Below are positions 8,456 to 18,100 of a DNA stretch of 64,000 nt, piece by piece. The DNA lies in the NCBI GenBank assembly GCA_015068235.1, contig SVKY01000001.1:69660-133659 (forward strand), read 5' to 3'. Made by a program: the position numbers and the translations under genes. The stretch's first letter is position 1; each line of letters starts with the position of its first letter. The DNA is from Oscillospiraceae bacterium. Lineage in GTDB: Bacteria; Bacillota; Clostridia; Oscillospirales; Oscillospiraceae. The notes beneath the pieces are model-generated. The model was not told where the DNA came from, did not search any database, and saw only the letters and a list, made by a program, of their open reading frames with translations.

Positions 8456-10078
8456 ATGAAAAAACGTACTCTATCTCTTGTTCTGATCGTCGTGATGTTG
8501 ATCGGTATCCTACCTTTGAGTGTCAGCGCTGCTTACGAAACGGATATCGCTTACCCCGTTGAGGGAGGCAATATCTACTTCGATAAAGCAATCGGCACCA
8601 TCACCGATTGTGATGATACCGTAATAAGCGCAGATATCCCTGTCGAAATCGACGGCGTTGCTGTCACGAGTATTGGCGATGATGCTTTTAAGGCCGTTGG
8701 CACACTCACCAGCGTAACGATCCCTGAGGGTTTGACGCAGATCGGTAAAGGCGCTTTCTCCAGTTGCTTCAGCCTAACCGAGATCGTGATTCCAGAGAGT
8801 GTAACAAATGTCGGCGATACAGCATTTTCAAGCTGTACGAGCTTGGCAAATGTGGTCTTATCGCAAGGAATCGAGAAAATTAGTGGTTTTATGTTCTACA
8901 ATTGCACGGCGTTAACAAGCATAACGATTCCCAATAGCGTAACACTGATCGATGGTTGGGCGTTTCACAGCTGTTTAGCATTGACAGAGATTACAATTCC
9001 TGCCAGTGTAACTATCATTGAAGATGCTGTGTTCTACAATTGCAAGAGCTTGACAGACGTCTATTACGGTGGCACAGAAGAAGCGTGGAATGCGATCACG
9101 ATCGATAATAGTGCAAATGATCCGTTATTCAATGCAACGATACATTTTACTGAAGTGAGTGAAGAACCGTCTGAGCCGAGTGATGAACCCACGGAAGAAC
9201 CGAGCGAAGAGCCGACCGAACCGGATGAAGGTACAACCGATCCGAGCGTGGAACCCTCCGAGGAACCGAGTGAAGAGCCTTCCGAAGAACCGAGTGAGGA
9301 ACCCTCCGTGCCGAGTGAAGCGCCTTCTGAAGAACCGAGCGTGGAACCCTCCGAGGAACCGAGTGAAGAGCCTTCCGAAGAGCCAAACGAGGAACCCTCC
9401 GAGGAATCGAGTGAAGAGCCTTCCGAAGAGCCAAACGAGGAACCCTCCGAGGAACCGAGTGAAGAGCCTTCCGAAGAGCCAAGCGAGGAGCCCTCTGAGC
9501 CCGATGAAGAACCGACAGAAGAACCTGACGAACCGGCAGAACCGATTGAAAATCCGTTTACCGACGTCAAGGAAAGCGACTATTTCGCAACTCCCGTTTT
9601 GTGGGCAGTTGGCAAGAACATTACCAACGGTATGAGTGCAACGAGCTTTGCCCCGAATGCAAATTGCACTCGTGGTCAGATTGTGACCTTCCTTTGGAGA
9701 GCTTGCGGTTCTCCCGAGCCGACCTCTACGAAGAATAACTTCAAGGACGTTAAGGCAGGAGAATATTATTACAAGGCAGTTCTGTGGGCGGTAGAAAACG
9801 GCATCACAACAGGTTTGTCCGCAACGAGCTTTGGACCGAATGCAACATGCACCCGTGGTCAGGTCGCAACGTTCTTGTGGAGAAGCCAGGGTGAGCCTGC
9901 TCCCACAAGCACGAACAATCCGTTCTCCGATGTCAAGACGAGCGACTATTATTTCAAGGCAGTCCTTTGGGCAGTTGAGAACGATGTCACCCAGGGTATG
10001 GGCGGCGGCAAGTTTGCCCCGAACGCAAGCTGCACAAGAGGTCAGATCGTGACCTTCCTCTACAGAGCAATTGCATAA
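8456..10078 (+). CDS. Surface protein: signal peptide, LRR5 repeats, long PSEEPSEE linker, three SLH domains
   Basis: Paralog of 6024..8279; near-identical N-terminal and SLH DNA segments. Confidence 0.93.
   Translation: MKKRTLSLVLIVVMLIGILPLSVSAAYETDIAYPVEGGNIYFDKAIGTITDCDDTVISADIPVEIDGVAVTSIGDDAFKAVGTLTSVTIPEGLTQIGKGAFSSCFSLTEIVIPESVTNVGDTAFSSCTSLANVVLSQGIEKISGFMFYNCTALTSITIPNSVTLIDGWAFHSCLALTEITIPASVTIIEDAVFYNCKSLTDVYYGGTEEAWNAITIDNSANDPLFNATIHFTEVSEEPSEPSDEPTEEPSEEPTEPDEGTTDPSVEPSEEPSEEPSEEPSEEPSVPSEAPSEEPSVEPSEEPSEEPSEEPNEEPSEESSEEPSEEPNEEPSEEPSEEPSEEPSEEPSEPDEEPTEEPDEPAEPIENPFTDVKESDYFATPVLWAVGKNITNGMSATSFAPNANCTRGQIVTFLWRACGSPEPTSTKNNFKDVKAGEYYYKAVLWAVENGITTGLSATSFGPNATCTRGQVATFLWRSQGEPAPTSTNNPFSDVKTSDYYFKAVLWAVENDVTQGMGGGKFAPNASCTRGQIVTFLYRAIA
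9153..9545 (+). repeat. Low-complexity PSEEPSEE-encoding tandem repeats
   Basis: Repeated 'gaaccgagtgaagagccttccgaag' units. Confidence 0.85.
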
Positions 10079-10085
10079 AAGAAAA

Positions 10086-10116
10086 GGCTGCTGCAAGTTT
10101 AACACCTGCAGCAGCC
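10086..10116. terminator. Intrinsic terminator between convergent genes
   Basis: GGCTGCTGCA-N11-TGCAGCAGCC followed by AAATTTTTTATT. Confidence 0.8.
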
Positions 10117-10132
10117 AAATTTTTTATTCATA

Positions 10133-12745
10133 TTATTTTCCAAGCTTGCGTTGGATGAATTTTGCAAGCTCCATCATCGGAATGATCAGAGCAGCCAGAG
10201 CGACAGATACGCCAAATTCTTCCAAGCTGATTCGCTCGAACTTGAAGATTTCAGCCAAGAACGGTATCCAAACAACAGCGATCGTGCATACCAAAGACAG
10301 CAAGCCTGCGCCCCATAGCCACTTATTCTGCGTAGACATCGTGAAAATCGAGACTCTGCGAGAACGCATATTGAAGGCATGGAAAATTTCGACCAAGGAC
10401 AAGGTCAAGAATGCCATCGTAATGCCGTCATGGCTGTTGGCAATTTCCCAAATACCGGATTCCATATAGTGACCGACAAAATAAGCACTCAAGGTTAGAA
10501 TCGTAACCAAAATTCCCTGCAAAGCAGAATCAATGCCCAAGCCACCGGCAAAAATACCATCTGTTGCGCTTCTGGGCTTACGACGCATGATATCACGTTC
10601 GCTCTTTTCCATGCCCAATGCAAGTGCCGGGAAACAGTCGGTGATCAAGTTGATCCAAAGCAGATGCACCGGCTCTAAGATCGTAAAACCAAGCATTGTT
10701 GCCACAAAAATTGCAAGGACCTCTGCCAAGTTGGACGAAAGCAAATACTGGATCGCCTTACGGATATTGTCATAAATTCTTCTACCCTCTTCGACGGCAG
10801 AAACGATGGTCGCAAAGTTATCATCAGACAGAACCATATCCGCAACATTCTTGGTAACGTCGGTACCTGTGATGCCCATGCCGACACCAATATCAGCGCT
10901 CTTGATCGAAGGAGCATCGTTAACACCGTCACCGGTCATAGCGGTAATATAGCCGGCATTCTTCCAAGCATTGACGATACGGACCTTATGCTCAGGCTGC
11001 ACACGTGCATAAACAGCATATTTGGTAACGTCAAATTCCTCTTCGGGAATCTTATCAAGCTCAGCACCGGTAATTGCGGTCAAACCACCCTCTAAAATAC
11101 CAAGCTGGTTTGCGATGGCAACAGCAGTATCCTTGTGGTCACCTGTGATCATAACAGGGCGAATGCCTGCATTGCGGCACTCAACGATTGCATCCTTAAC
11201 CTCAGGACGGATCGGATCGATCATTGCAGACAGTCCCAGGTAACAAAGCTCTGCTTCCAAAGCATTTGCTTCATAAGAACTCGGCTCTGCTTTCCACAAG
11301 CGCATTGCACAGCAAAGCACACGCAGCGCCTGATCGGCAAAAGACTTATTCGCAGCAAGAATTTCCTTACGAATCGCATCAGTCAGCGGAACGATCTTGC
11401 CGTTCCTGAGGCAATGTGTGCATCGACGAAGGACCTCATCAGGTGCACCCTTGGTGAACTGAATAATGCTCTCCCCATCTTTGCAAACAACGCTCATCAT
11501 CTTTCTGCCGGAATCAAAGGGAGCCTCGCCGACTCTGCGGTAGGTCTGTGCCTTGTTCTCTAAGTCCATAGAAAGCGCATCATTAACAAGTGCACACTCT
11601 GTCGGCTCGCCAATGGCATTGCCGTTTTCGTCAGGTTTTGCATCGCAGCAAAGACGCATGCCGAGTGCAAGAGTTTTTACATCATCTGCACTGTGGTCCA
11701 CAACGGTCATCTTATTCTGCGTCAAAGTGCCGGTCTTGTCGGAGCAAATGACCTGTGTACAACCGAGCGTTTCGACCGCAGTCAAACGACGTATGACTGC
11801 ATTACGTCTGGACATATTGGTAACACCGATTGACAAGACGATCGTAACAACCGCTGCCAAGCCTTCAGGAATTGCCGCAACAGCAAGGCTGACCGCAACC
11901 AAGAAGGTGTCAAGCATGCCCTCACCTGTAATGTCGGGATAGGAACGAATTAAATCGACCGCAAAAATCACAGCACAAATACCAATGACCAAGAAGCTCA
12001 AAATCTTACTAAGCTGCCCAAGCTTCTTCTGCAGAGGAGTTTGTTCCTCTTTAGCATCTGCAAGCGCACCTGCGATCTTTCCCATTTCCGTTTGCATGCC
12101 GGTTGCGGTAATCACTGCAAGGCCACGGCCGTAAACAACGGTACTTCCCATGTAGACCATGTTCTTACGGTCACCCAAAGGAACTTCATTGCCAGTTAGC
12201 GCAGCAACCTGCTTGTCAACAGGTACGCTCTCACCTGTAAGTGCAGCTTCCTCGATCTTCATGGAAGCACATTCCAAAATACGTGCATCAGCAGGAACTG
12301 CATCGCCAGCTTCTAAGACAATCACGTCACCAACGACAAGTTCCTCGCTTCGAACCGTGAGTTGTTTGCCGTCACGTAGAACTTTCGAAGTCGCTGCTGC
12401 AATTTCTTGCAAGGCTGCGATCGCATTTTCTGCCTTGCTCTCCTGCACGATACCCAGAGCCGCATTGATCAAAACGACAGCAAGAATGATGAACACGTCT
12501 GCAAACGATTCATTAGCAAGATACGCCGTTACACCTGAAATCAGCGCTGCTGCCAACAGAATCAAGGTCATCGGATCGGCAAGCTCTTCAAAGAACTTGC
12601 GAATCAGGGATTTTTTCTTGCCCTCGGCAAGCTTGTTCGCACCGTCACGCTCTAAACGCCGACGTGCTTCCTGCGAAGAAATACCGTTCAAGCTTGAATC
12701 AAGTTCTTTGAGGACATTCTGCGCATCGTTCAAATAATGTTTCAA
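10133..12745 (-). CDS. P-type (P2A-like) cation-transporting ATPase; TTG start
   Basis: ICSDKTGTLTQNKM phosphorylation motif, MTGDGVNDAPSIKSADIGVGMGITGTDV, AALTGESVPV; GGAGG SD before TTG 12745. Confidence 0.95.
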   Translation of the reverse strand: MKHYLNDAQNVLKELDSSLNGISSQEARRRLERDGANKLAEGKKKSLIRKFFEELADPMTLILLAAALISGVTAYLANESFADVFIILAVVLINAALGIVQESKAENAIAALQEIAAATSKVLRDGKQLTVRSEELVVGDVIVLEAGDAVPADARILECASMKIEEAALTGESVPVDKQVAALTGNEVPLGDRKNMVYMGSTVVYGRGLAVITATGMQTEMGKIAGALADAKEEQTPLQKKLGQLSKILSFLVIGICAVIFAVDLIRSYPDITGEGMLDTFLVAVSLAVAAIPEGLAAVVTIVLSIGVTNMSRRNAVIRRLTAVETLGCTQVICSDKTGTLTQNKMTVVDHSADDVKTLALGMRLCCDAKPDENGNAIGEPTECALVNDALSMDLENKAQTYRRVGEAPFDSGRKMMSVVCKDGESIIQFTKGAPDEVLRRCTHCLRNGKIVPLTDAIRKEILAANKSFADQALRVLCCAMRLWKAEPSSYEANALEAELCYLGLSAMIDPIRPEVKDAIVECRNAGIRPVMITGDHKDTAVAIANQLGILEGGLTAITGAELDKIPEEEFDVTKYAVYARVQPEHKVRIVNAWKNAGYITAMTGDGVNDAPSIKSADIGVGMGITGTDVTKNVADMVLSDDNFATIVSAVEEGRRIYDNIRKAIQYLLSSNLAEVLAIFVATMLGFTILEPVHLLWINLITDCFPALALGMEKSERDIMRRKPRSATDGIFAGGLGIDSALQGILVTILTLSAYFVGHYMESGIWEIANSHDGITMAFLTLSLVEIFHAFNMRSRRVSIFTMSTQNKWLWGAGLLSLVCTIAVVWIPFLAEIFKFERISLEEFGVSVALAALIIPMMELAKFIQRKLGK

Positions 12746-12799
12746 CCTGTTTCCTCCTCTAAGATGAATGTGATAAGTCTATTTTGCGATAAAAAAACA

Positions 12800-12907
12800 G
12801 ACCTATCCATCGTTTGATGCGATAAGTCTTGCTGCTTACGGCGGAACCATGGACTCTTCGCCCCGTGATGTTGATTCCGCCTCGCCGAAGCGATAGCTAC
12901 TCCCTTA
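12800..12907 (-). ncRNA. yybP-ykoY (Mn2+) riboswitch with expression-platform terminator
   Basis: Minus strand: GGGAGTAGCTATCGC...GGCGGAATCAACATCACGGGG...TTCCGCCGTAAGCAGCAAGACTTATCGC; then AGACTTATC-N13-GATAGGTCTGTTTTTTT terminator. Confidence 0.82.
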
Positions 12908-12917
12908 TGTTATATTA

Positions 12918-12945
12918 ATTATAGCATGAAATTCATTCCTGTCAA
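12918..12945 (-). promoter_or_regulatory. SigA promoter of the riboswitch/P-type ATPase transcript
   Basis: Minus strand TTGACA-N16-TATAAT immediately upstream of the riboswitch. Confidence 0.8.
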
Positions 12946-12973
12946 GTAATAATTCCATAATTTTGAACATCTA

Positions 12974-13002
12974 TTTACAGTTTCACAAGGGTGTGATATA
13001 AT
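12974..13002 (+). promoter_or_regulatory. SigA promoter of the GNAT/membrane/radical-SAM operon
   Basis: TTTACA-N17-TATAAT. Confidence 0.75.
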
Positions 13003-13033
13003 TCTTTTATAATATTCTAAAGGAGTCTTATAT

Positions 13034-13561
13034 ATGGAAAGATTTGAATTATATATACCAAAATTAGAAGAGCTTTGGTTTCGCCAAAAAATCCTCTCTG
13101 ATCCGAAAACAATGTCCTACAATGCAAACTGGGATGTGAAATTCGAAGGCTATCATAAAGATACTGGCTGTGTCGATTTCCCCAAAGAGGAATGGGCAAG
13201 CTGGCATAAAGAGTGGATCGGAAACGAACCGAAACGGTTTTACGCCTATATCAAACGCACCTCCGATGGTGCATGGATCGGCGATGTAAACTTCCACTAT
13301 ACAGAAGAAAATGACTGGTGGGATATGGGCATCGTGATCTACGCTCCCTATCGTGGACAGAGTTACGCAGTTCCGGCATTAAAGCTTATGCTCGATCATG
13401 CCTTCCATAATTGCGGAATCAGCCGGATCCACAACGATTTTGATCTTGCGCGTAAAGAATACTCTGCATGGGAAACACATCGCAAAGCAGGCTTCAAGGA
13501 ACTCGGCATGGAGAACGGATTCATGCAGATGATGATCACACGAGAGGAATACCTAAAATGA
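13034..13561 (+). CDS. GNAT-family N-acetyltransferase
   Basis: RimJ/RimL-like: AYIKRTSDGAWIGDVNFHYTEENDWWDMGIVIYAPYRGQSYAVPALKLML; AAAGGAG SD. Confidence 0.82.
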   Translation: MERFELYIPKLEELWFRQKILSDPKTMSYNANWDVKFEGYHKDTGCVDFPKEEWASWHKEWIGNEPKRFYAYIKRTSDGAWIGDVNFHYTEENDWWDMGIVIYAPYRGQSYAVPALKLMLDHAFHNCGISRIHNDFDLARKEYSAWETHRKAGFKELGMENGFMQMMITREEYLK

Positions 13562-13977
13562 GCACAGCGATCATTGTAGTATCTGCGATTCTTTGGCTTT
13601 GGTTTCTCGGATGCACAACAACTTGGCGTTTCGGCAAAGTGTTGTTGGTCAAAGGCGAAGGTGTAAAGAGCATCGAATGTATTGCTTTAGTACTCTTTAC
13701 CATTGGCATCGTTACATATCTCTTTTTGCAGGCGGTTGGTATCTGGTTCCTGCTGGTCGAGCTTATATTATGGCTCGTTGTACAGTTTTTCTGCCATGAA
13801 TATTTTACGATTTTTGGCGCAAGCAAAAACAAGCTGACAGGCTACAATCGCTGCTTTGAAGGAACTGTCAAGCTGTTTTCTGTGAGCGAAACAAGATTGA
13901 TCCCCGATCTTTATCATATTGTGCTGCATCTCCTCATTGCAACCGATCTGATTCTTGCGATCGTCAGCTTGATATAA
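13558..13977 (+). CDS. Small polytopic membrane protein, unknown function
   Basis: Hydrophobic segments; ATGA overlap with the upstream gene. Confidence 0.65.
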   Translation: MSTAIIVVSAILWLWFLGCTTTWRFGKVLLVKGEGVKSIECIALVLFTIGIVTYLFLQAVGIWFLLVELILWLVVQFFCHEYFTIFGASKNKLTGYNRCFEGTVKLFSVSETRLIPDLYHIVLHLLIATDLILAIVSLI

Positions 13978-13994
13978 TATTTGAAGGTAATAGG

Positions 13995-15047
13995 ATGATA
14001 AATATTGATTTTTTAGTTGCAGGCTGCAACACACGCTGTCAACACTGCTATGTAAACGGTAGCCCAAGCAAAATGATGCGATTAGAGGATGCTTTGCTGT
14101 GCTTAGAAAAGTTGGACAAGCTTGCACAATACATACCAAATGAGGTTTCGTTCACGCTCGATCACGAGCCAATGAATCATCCGCACATTGATCAAATACT
14201 TCACGCCGCATCCAATACACAACATATCCAAAATTTCCATCACGGTATGACAACCGGTATTGCGCTCATGCACCGCAAGGATAAAGATTCAGTTTTGCAA
14301 GCTTACATTGATCATGGCTATCACTCTTTCGGCATCACGATACATGGAAACAGCGTTCATCATGACGAGATCGTGCGCAGAAATGGCGCATATCAAACCG
14401 CCATAGATGCAGCTAAATTCCTAAAATCACATGGTGCAAAGCTGGAGCTGTCGCTTATGCTGAACCGCTATTTTGCATCGGATGCCGAAACGATTTCTGC
14501 GATGATCAGTGAACTTCAGCCGAATGATATCTGTTTTGCTATACCGATCTTCACTCCGCATAATAACATGATGGATTTTGAGCCTCATCGTGCAACATTT
14601 GAAACAGTTTCTGCCTTGCAGGGATACTTCTCTGCGTGGAGACAGAACGAGTCGTCGCTTCTCAAAATTGCGCAGGAAAACACAATTGGCGCCGTGGTTG
14701 AACGATTAAAGCAAGGTGTCAATCTACACCATTTGTTCTCTGAGAAGCAAGATGAGCTATATTTAACATTGCATCAAGATTGCAAATTATGTGTCGGTAA
14801 TTCCGGCGCTGAAACCGAGTATCTCGGTGATTTGCGCTATATTGATCTACAAGCAACTGCTGAATATATCTATTCCCTCCCGGGCAATCGAGATTATGGC
14901 GCATTTTACGATATCGAGCGTTTGCCTAACATCAACGACTTGATCAAAGCTCTAAAAAAATTGCCGCAAAGCACTCTTTACGGCGATTTTGAAAGTGTGC
15001 TATACCGTGGATTTGCCGAACTTGGTATCCCAACAAAAATAATATAA
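13995..15047 (+). CDS. Radical SAM protein with C-terminal CxxC
   Basis: AGCNTRCQHCYVNG (CxxxCxxC) at the N-terminus; CKLCVGNSG near the C-terminus. Confidence 0.88.
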   Translation: MINIDFLVAGCNTRCQHCYVNGSPSKMMRLEDALLCLEKLDKLAQYIPNEVSFTLDHEPMNHPHIDQILHAASNTQHIQNFHHGMTTGIALMHRKDKDSVLQAYIDHGYHSFGITIHGNSVHHDEIVRRNGAYQTAIDAAKFLKSHGAKLELSLMLNRYFASDAETISAMISELQPNDICFAIPIFTPHNNMMDFEPHRATFETVSALQGYFSAWRQNESSLLKIAQENTIGAVVERLKQGVNLHHLFSEKQDELYLTLHQDCKLCVGNSGAETEYLGDLRYIDLQATAEYIYSLPGNRDYGAFYDIERLPNINDLIKALKKLPQSTLYGDFESVLYRGFAELGIPTKII

Positions 15048-15063
15048 TTAGGAGCAACATAAA

Positions 15064-15093
15064 ATGATTCATTTCAGCAATATTCACCATTAA
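15064..15093 (+). CDS. Putative 9-codon mini-ORF (MIHFSNIHH)
   Basis: ATG at 15064 preceded by AGGAG (15050-15054) at 9-nt spacing; ends 9 nt before a terminator hairpin. Confidence 0.35.
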   Translation: MIHFSNIHH

Positions 15094-15101
15094 GTAAATG
15101 A

Positions 15102-15131
15102 AAGCGGATCAGCTCTTTTGCTGATCCGCTT
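15102..15131. terminator. Intrinsic terminator
   Basis: AAGCGGATCAGC-TCTTTT-GCTGATCCGCTT followed by TTT. Confidence 0.88.
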
Positions 15132-15140
15132 TTTGTAAAA

Positions 15141-18100
15141 TTAGGGCACTTTGTACTCTTCAGTCTCAGTGACGAGTTCATCTTCCCATTCATCATTCAA
15201 ATTCGTATCATCCAAATTCTCGTCATCTAAATAGGTATCATCCAGAACCTCGTCATCCAAATACGTATCGTCCAAATTCTCATCGTCCCAATTAGGTACC
15301 AAATCATCCCTTACTTCTTCCTCTGTCGGTTCGGGTTCGATTACAACAGGATCGACCAAAACATGGATCGTTACCTTCACACCCGTTGCCTCACGGGAGT
15401 AGATCGTAACTCGGTACAATATTTCTCTGCCGCTGGTATTTTCGGGAATATTGAAGCTGCCGGACATACCGCCTGCATTCATAAGACTGCTGACATCTGC
15501 TGCAACCTCATCGCCAACAACACGCTCAACCCGGTATGAAAAGCCCTGCGTTGTGTTTGTGAGCTTGATATTCTCAAAAATGACCTTCATGCCGGAAATA
15601 CCGATAAGTGAGACATCATTGTTCGTCGCAGAGCTAAGCTGTCTGGAAATGCCGTTGCCTCCATTGTCGGTCAACGCACGCGCATTCAATGAGAGCGTAA
15701 TGTTCGTTAGATTGACTCTAAAACCTTCGGAATTTCCTTCCTGGATGTAGTGGTTAACTCTGCGATTGACACGTTGGATACATCCGTCAGTACCAAGCTC
15801 CATCTGTACTTCAGCCAGATTCCAGCCTGTAAAATAGGACGAATCGCCGTCATAAGGATCAAATTCAACCCAGCGAAGCTCATTAGGATCCTTGAGCAGC
15901 AATGCAATCTGCGTTGTGCTACCAGTCGCAAACGGAGTCCCCTCGGAGATCACATAATCACGAATATCATTGATAACAATTTCCTTCGCTGCATTGCGGC
16001 TATCGGCATAGCAAAGCTTCATCTTGATTGCCGAAGCTGTTCCGCTCTCGAAAGATTCCGCAGCTTCAGCCGTAACGAAGGTGGCTGTTAACGGTTGAAT
16101 CTCTTGATTAAAGGTGCGCTGCATCGTCACGGGATTATTGCCGACAAACAGTGCATTTGCAAAGCTGAACCAATCCATCTGCTCCTTGATGCCGGTGTGA
16201 GAGGAAATATTATAGTTCGCTACACAAGCCATTTCAACCTGTGCTGACAAATTCCCAACCGAGGAGAACACAATGCCGGTAACTTCCTTGACATAATTCT
16301 CATAGAAATTCAAGGTCACATAGTTTCCTGCGTCAATGCTCCAATAATCCTGCTCCGTCAAGTAGACATATCTGGAGGTATACTCCCGATCGCCTGTATC
16401 GTTTGCGATTGTATATCTGATTGCAACAGCAATATCTCGTTCCTCCGGCACCAAATTTGCCAATTGCGTTCTCTCACCAAACATCAGCATGAGCGTTTGT
16501 TCGTTGACATGATTGGTTGCATCTGCGCTCGGTGTGACAGCAAACACCTCGGACGCATTTTTATGATTGCAATTAAAATAATACGTTGAAATGATCACAC
16601 CGTCACGAACCTGCTGTACCAAAGCATGGTCAATGTACGCATTGATATTACTTGCATCGCTTTGCGCCTGCAGATACAGCTTGTTCAAGGTCGTAATGCC
16701 GGCTGCGCCAACTCCGTGCAAATAATACATTTCATTGCCGTCAGAATCCATGCTTCGCATCAGCCCGATCGCTTCGCTTTCAAGCACATGACCAAGATAA
16801 TCCGTATACTGCACCGTGGCATCAAGCGTAAACTCGCCTCTAATGTCATCCGCAGGATAAACGAAAATATTCACCTCGTCATATTTCGATTCGGGGGTCC
16901 TCGAAATAGCTGCGATCCAAGAATTGTCGATATCGTCCATCTTGATCTCATTGTGCTCGGTGAAGTAGATCTCCTGCGTGAGCTCTTGCTTCTCGGTCAG
17001 TGACAATTCATATGCCGGTGAAGCATCTGAGGAATCCGAGCATAAATACTCTACCTTATGATTCCTGAAGTATTCATTCTGATCATTCTTCAAAAGAATG
17101 CCTGAGGACGTGATGAGCGATACAGAAACATCATTAATGCTCAGTGTGTTTCCATTATAGCTCGTAATGCGAAGTGTCAATTTTTCAAGCTTTGCCACAT
17201 CAGAAAGGCTGAGGATAAAGCGATCCGTATGATTTTCACGGAACATCCACGTCGGATCACTGACGATCGGAGGATTTGCCTGATTCTCAGCATTGTCCAA
17301 ATACTGCTCAGGCTGATTCATGTAGCGATACATCGCATCGATCAAATCAAATTCTTCACTTCGGCGGTTGCCGGAATTGTCATAATAATCCAGGCTTGCC
17401 AAGATGCTACCCTTGAAGCTCTCGGTATTTTCCTTAGATGTAGCAGTACTGATGCAGAATTCCAAATTGATCGCATTGTTTCGCTTTGTAACGGGATAAC
17501 TGCGGACGAGCTCGCTTTCCGTTCTCCCCTGCTGCTTCAGCTCAGTAGAATCAGCGTTTTCATCATGATAATCCACGCCGACCCATCCGACATTTTCAAT
17601 GATCCATTCCTGAATGATCGCCTCATTGCTTTCTTTGCATACACGAATCTCGTCAACATTCAGCTTGTCATTCGGGTCGCTGCCTGAGAAAATATCATCG
17701 GGTATGATTCGCACAGATTTCAGCTCGCCATAATCACGGTTCGTAAAGATCGTAAACGACTCATTGCAGCCCGAACGGAAGCCATCAGCACCAAGCTGAC
17801 CGTTCGCTAAAACATAGCCGCTTCTACCGTTTTCAAATTCCAAGCAAAAATAGAAACGGTTCTTAGAGCCTGAATCGCCGTAAACGTCATTGACCGTTGC
17901 GCCGCCATGGACACGAACCTCAACGGTATATGCTTCTTTTTCGTGCATAAAGCCGAGGTTTGAGCAACTTTCCTCGTACGTCATGGAATAGCATACATCT
18001 GACCAATTCAAATTTGGCGTTTCAATAACGCTCTTCGAAACGAATTGCAAATCATAATAGTCATTTGCTTCAATCAAGAAGGTCTCATCCATATGGAAAA

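Noticed and set aside
9153-9545. Regular repeats considered as a CRISPR array
   Set aside because: Repeats are contiguous, in frame and encode PSEEP; there are no unique spacers or cas genes.
9125-10105. 326-aa and related minus-strand ORFs antisense to the PSEEP/SLH region
   Set aside because: Low-complexity mirror translations of the repeat-rich LRR-SLH gene.
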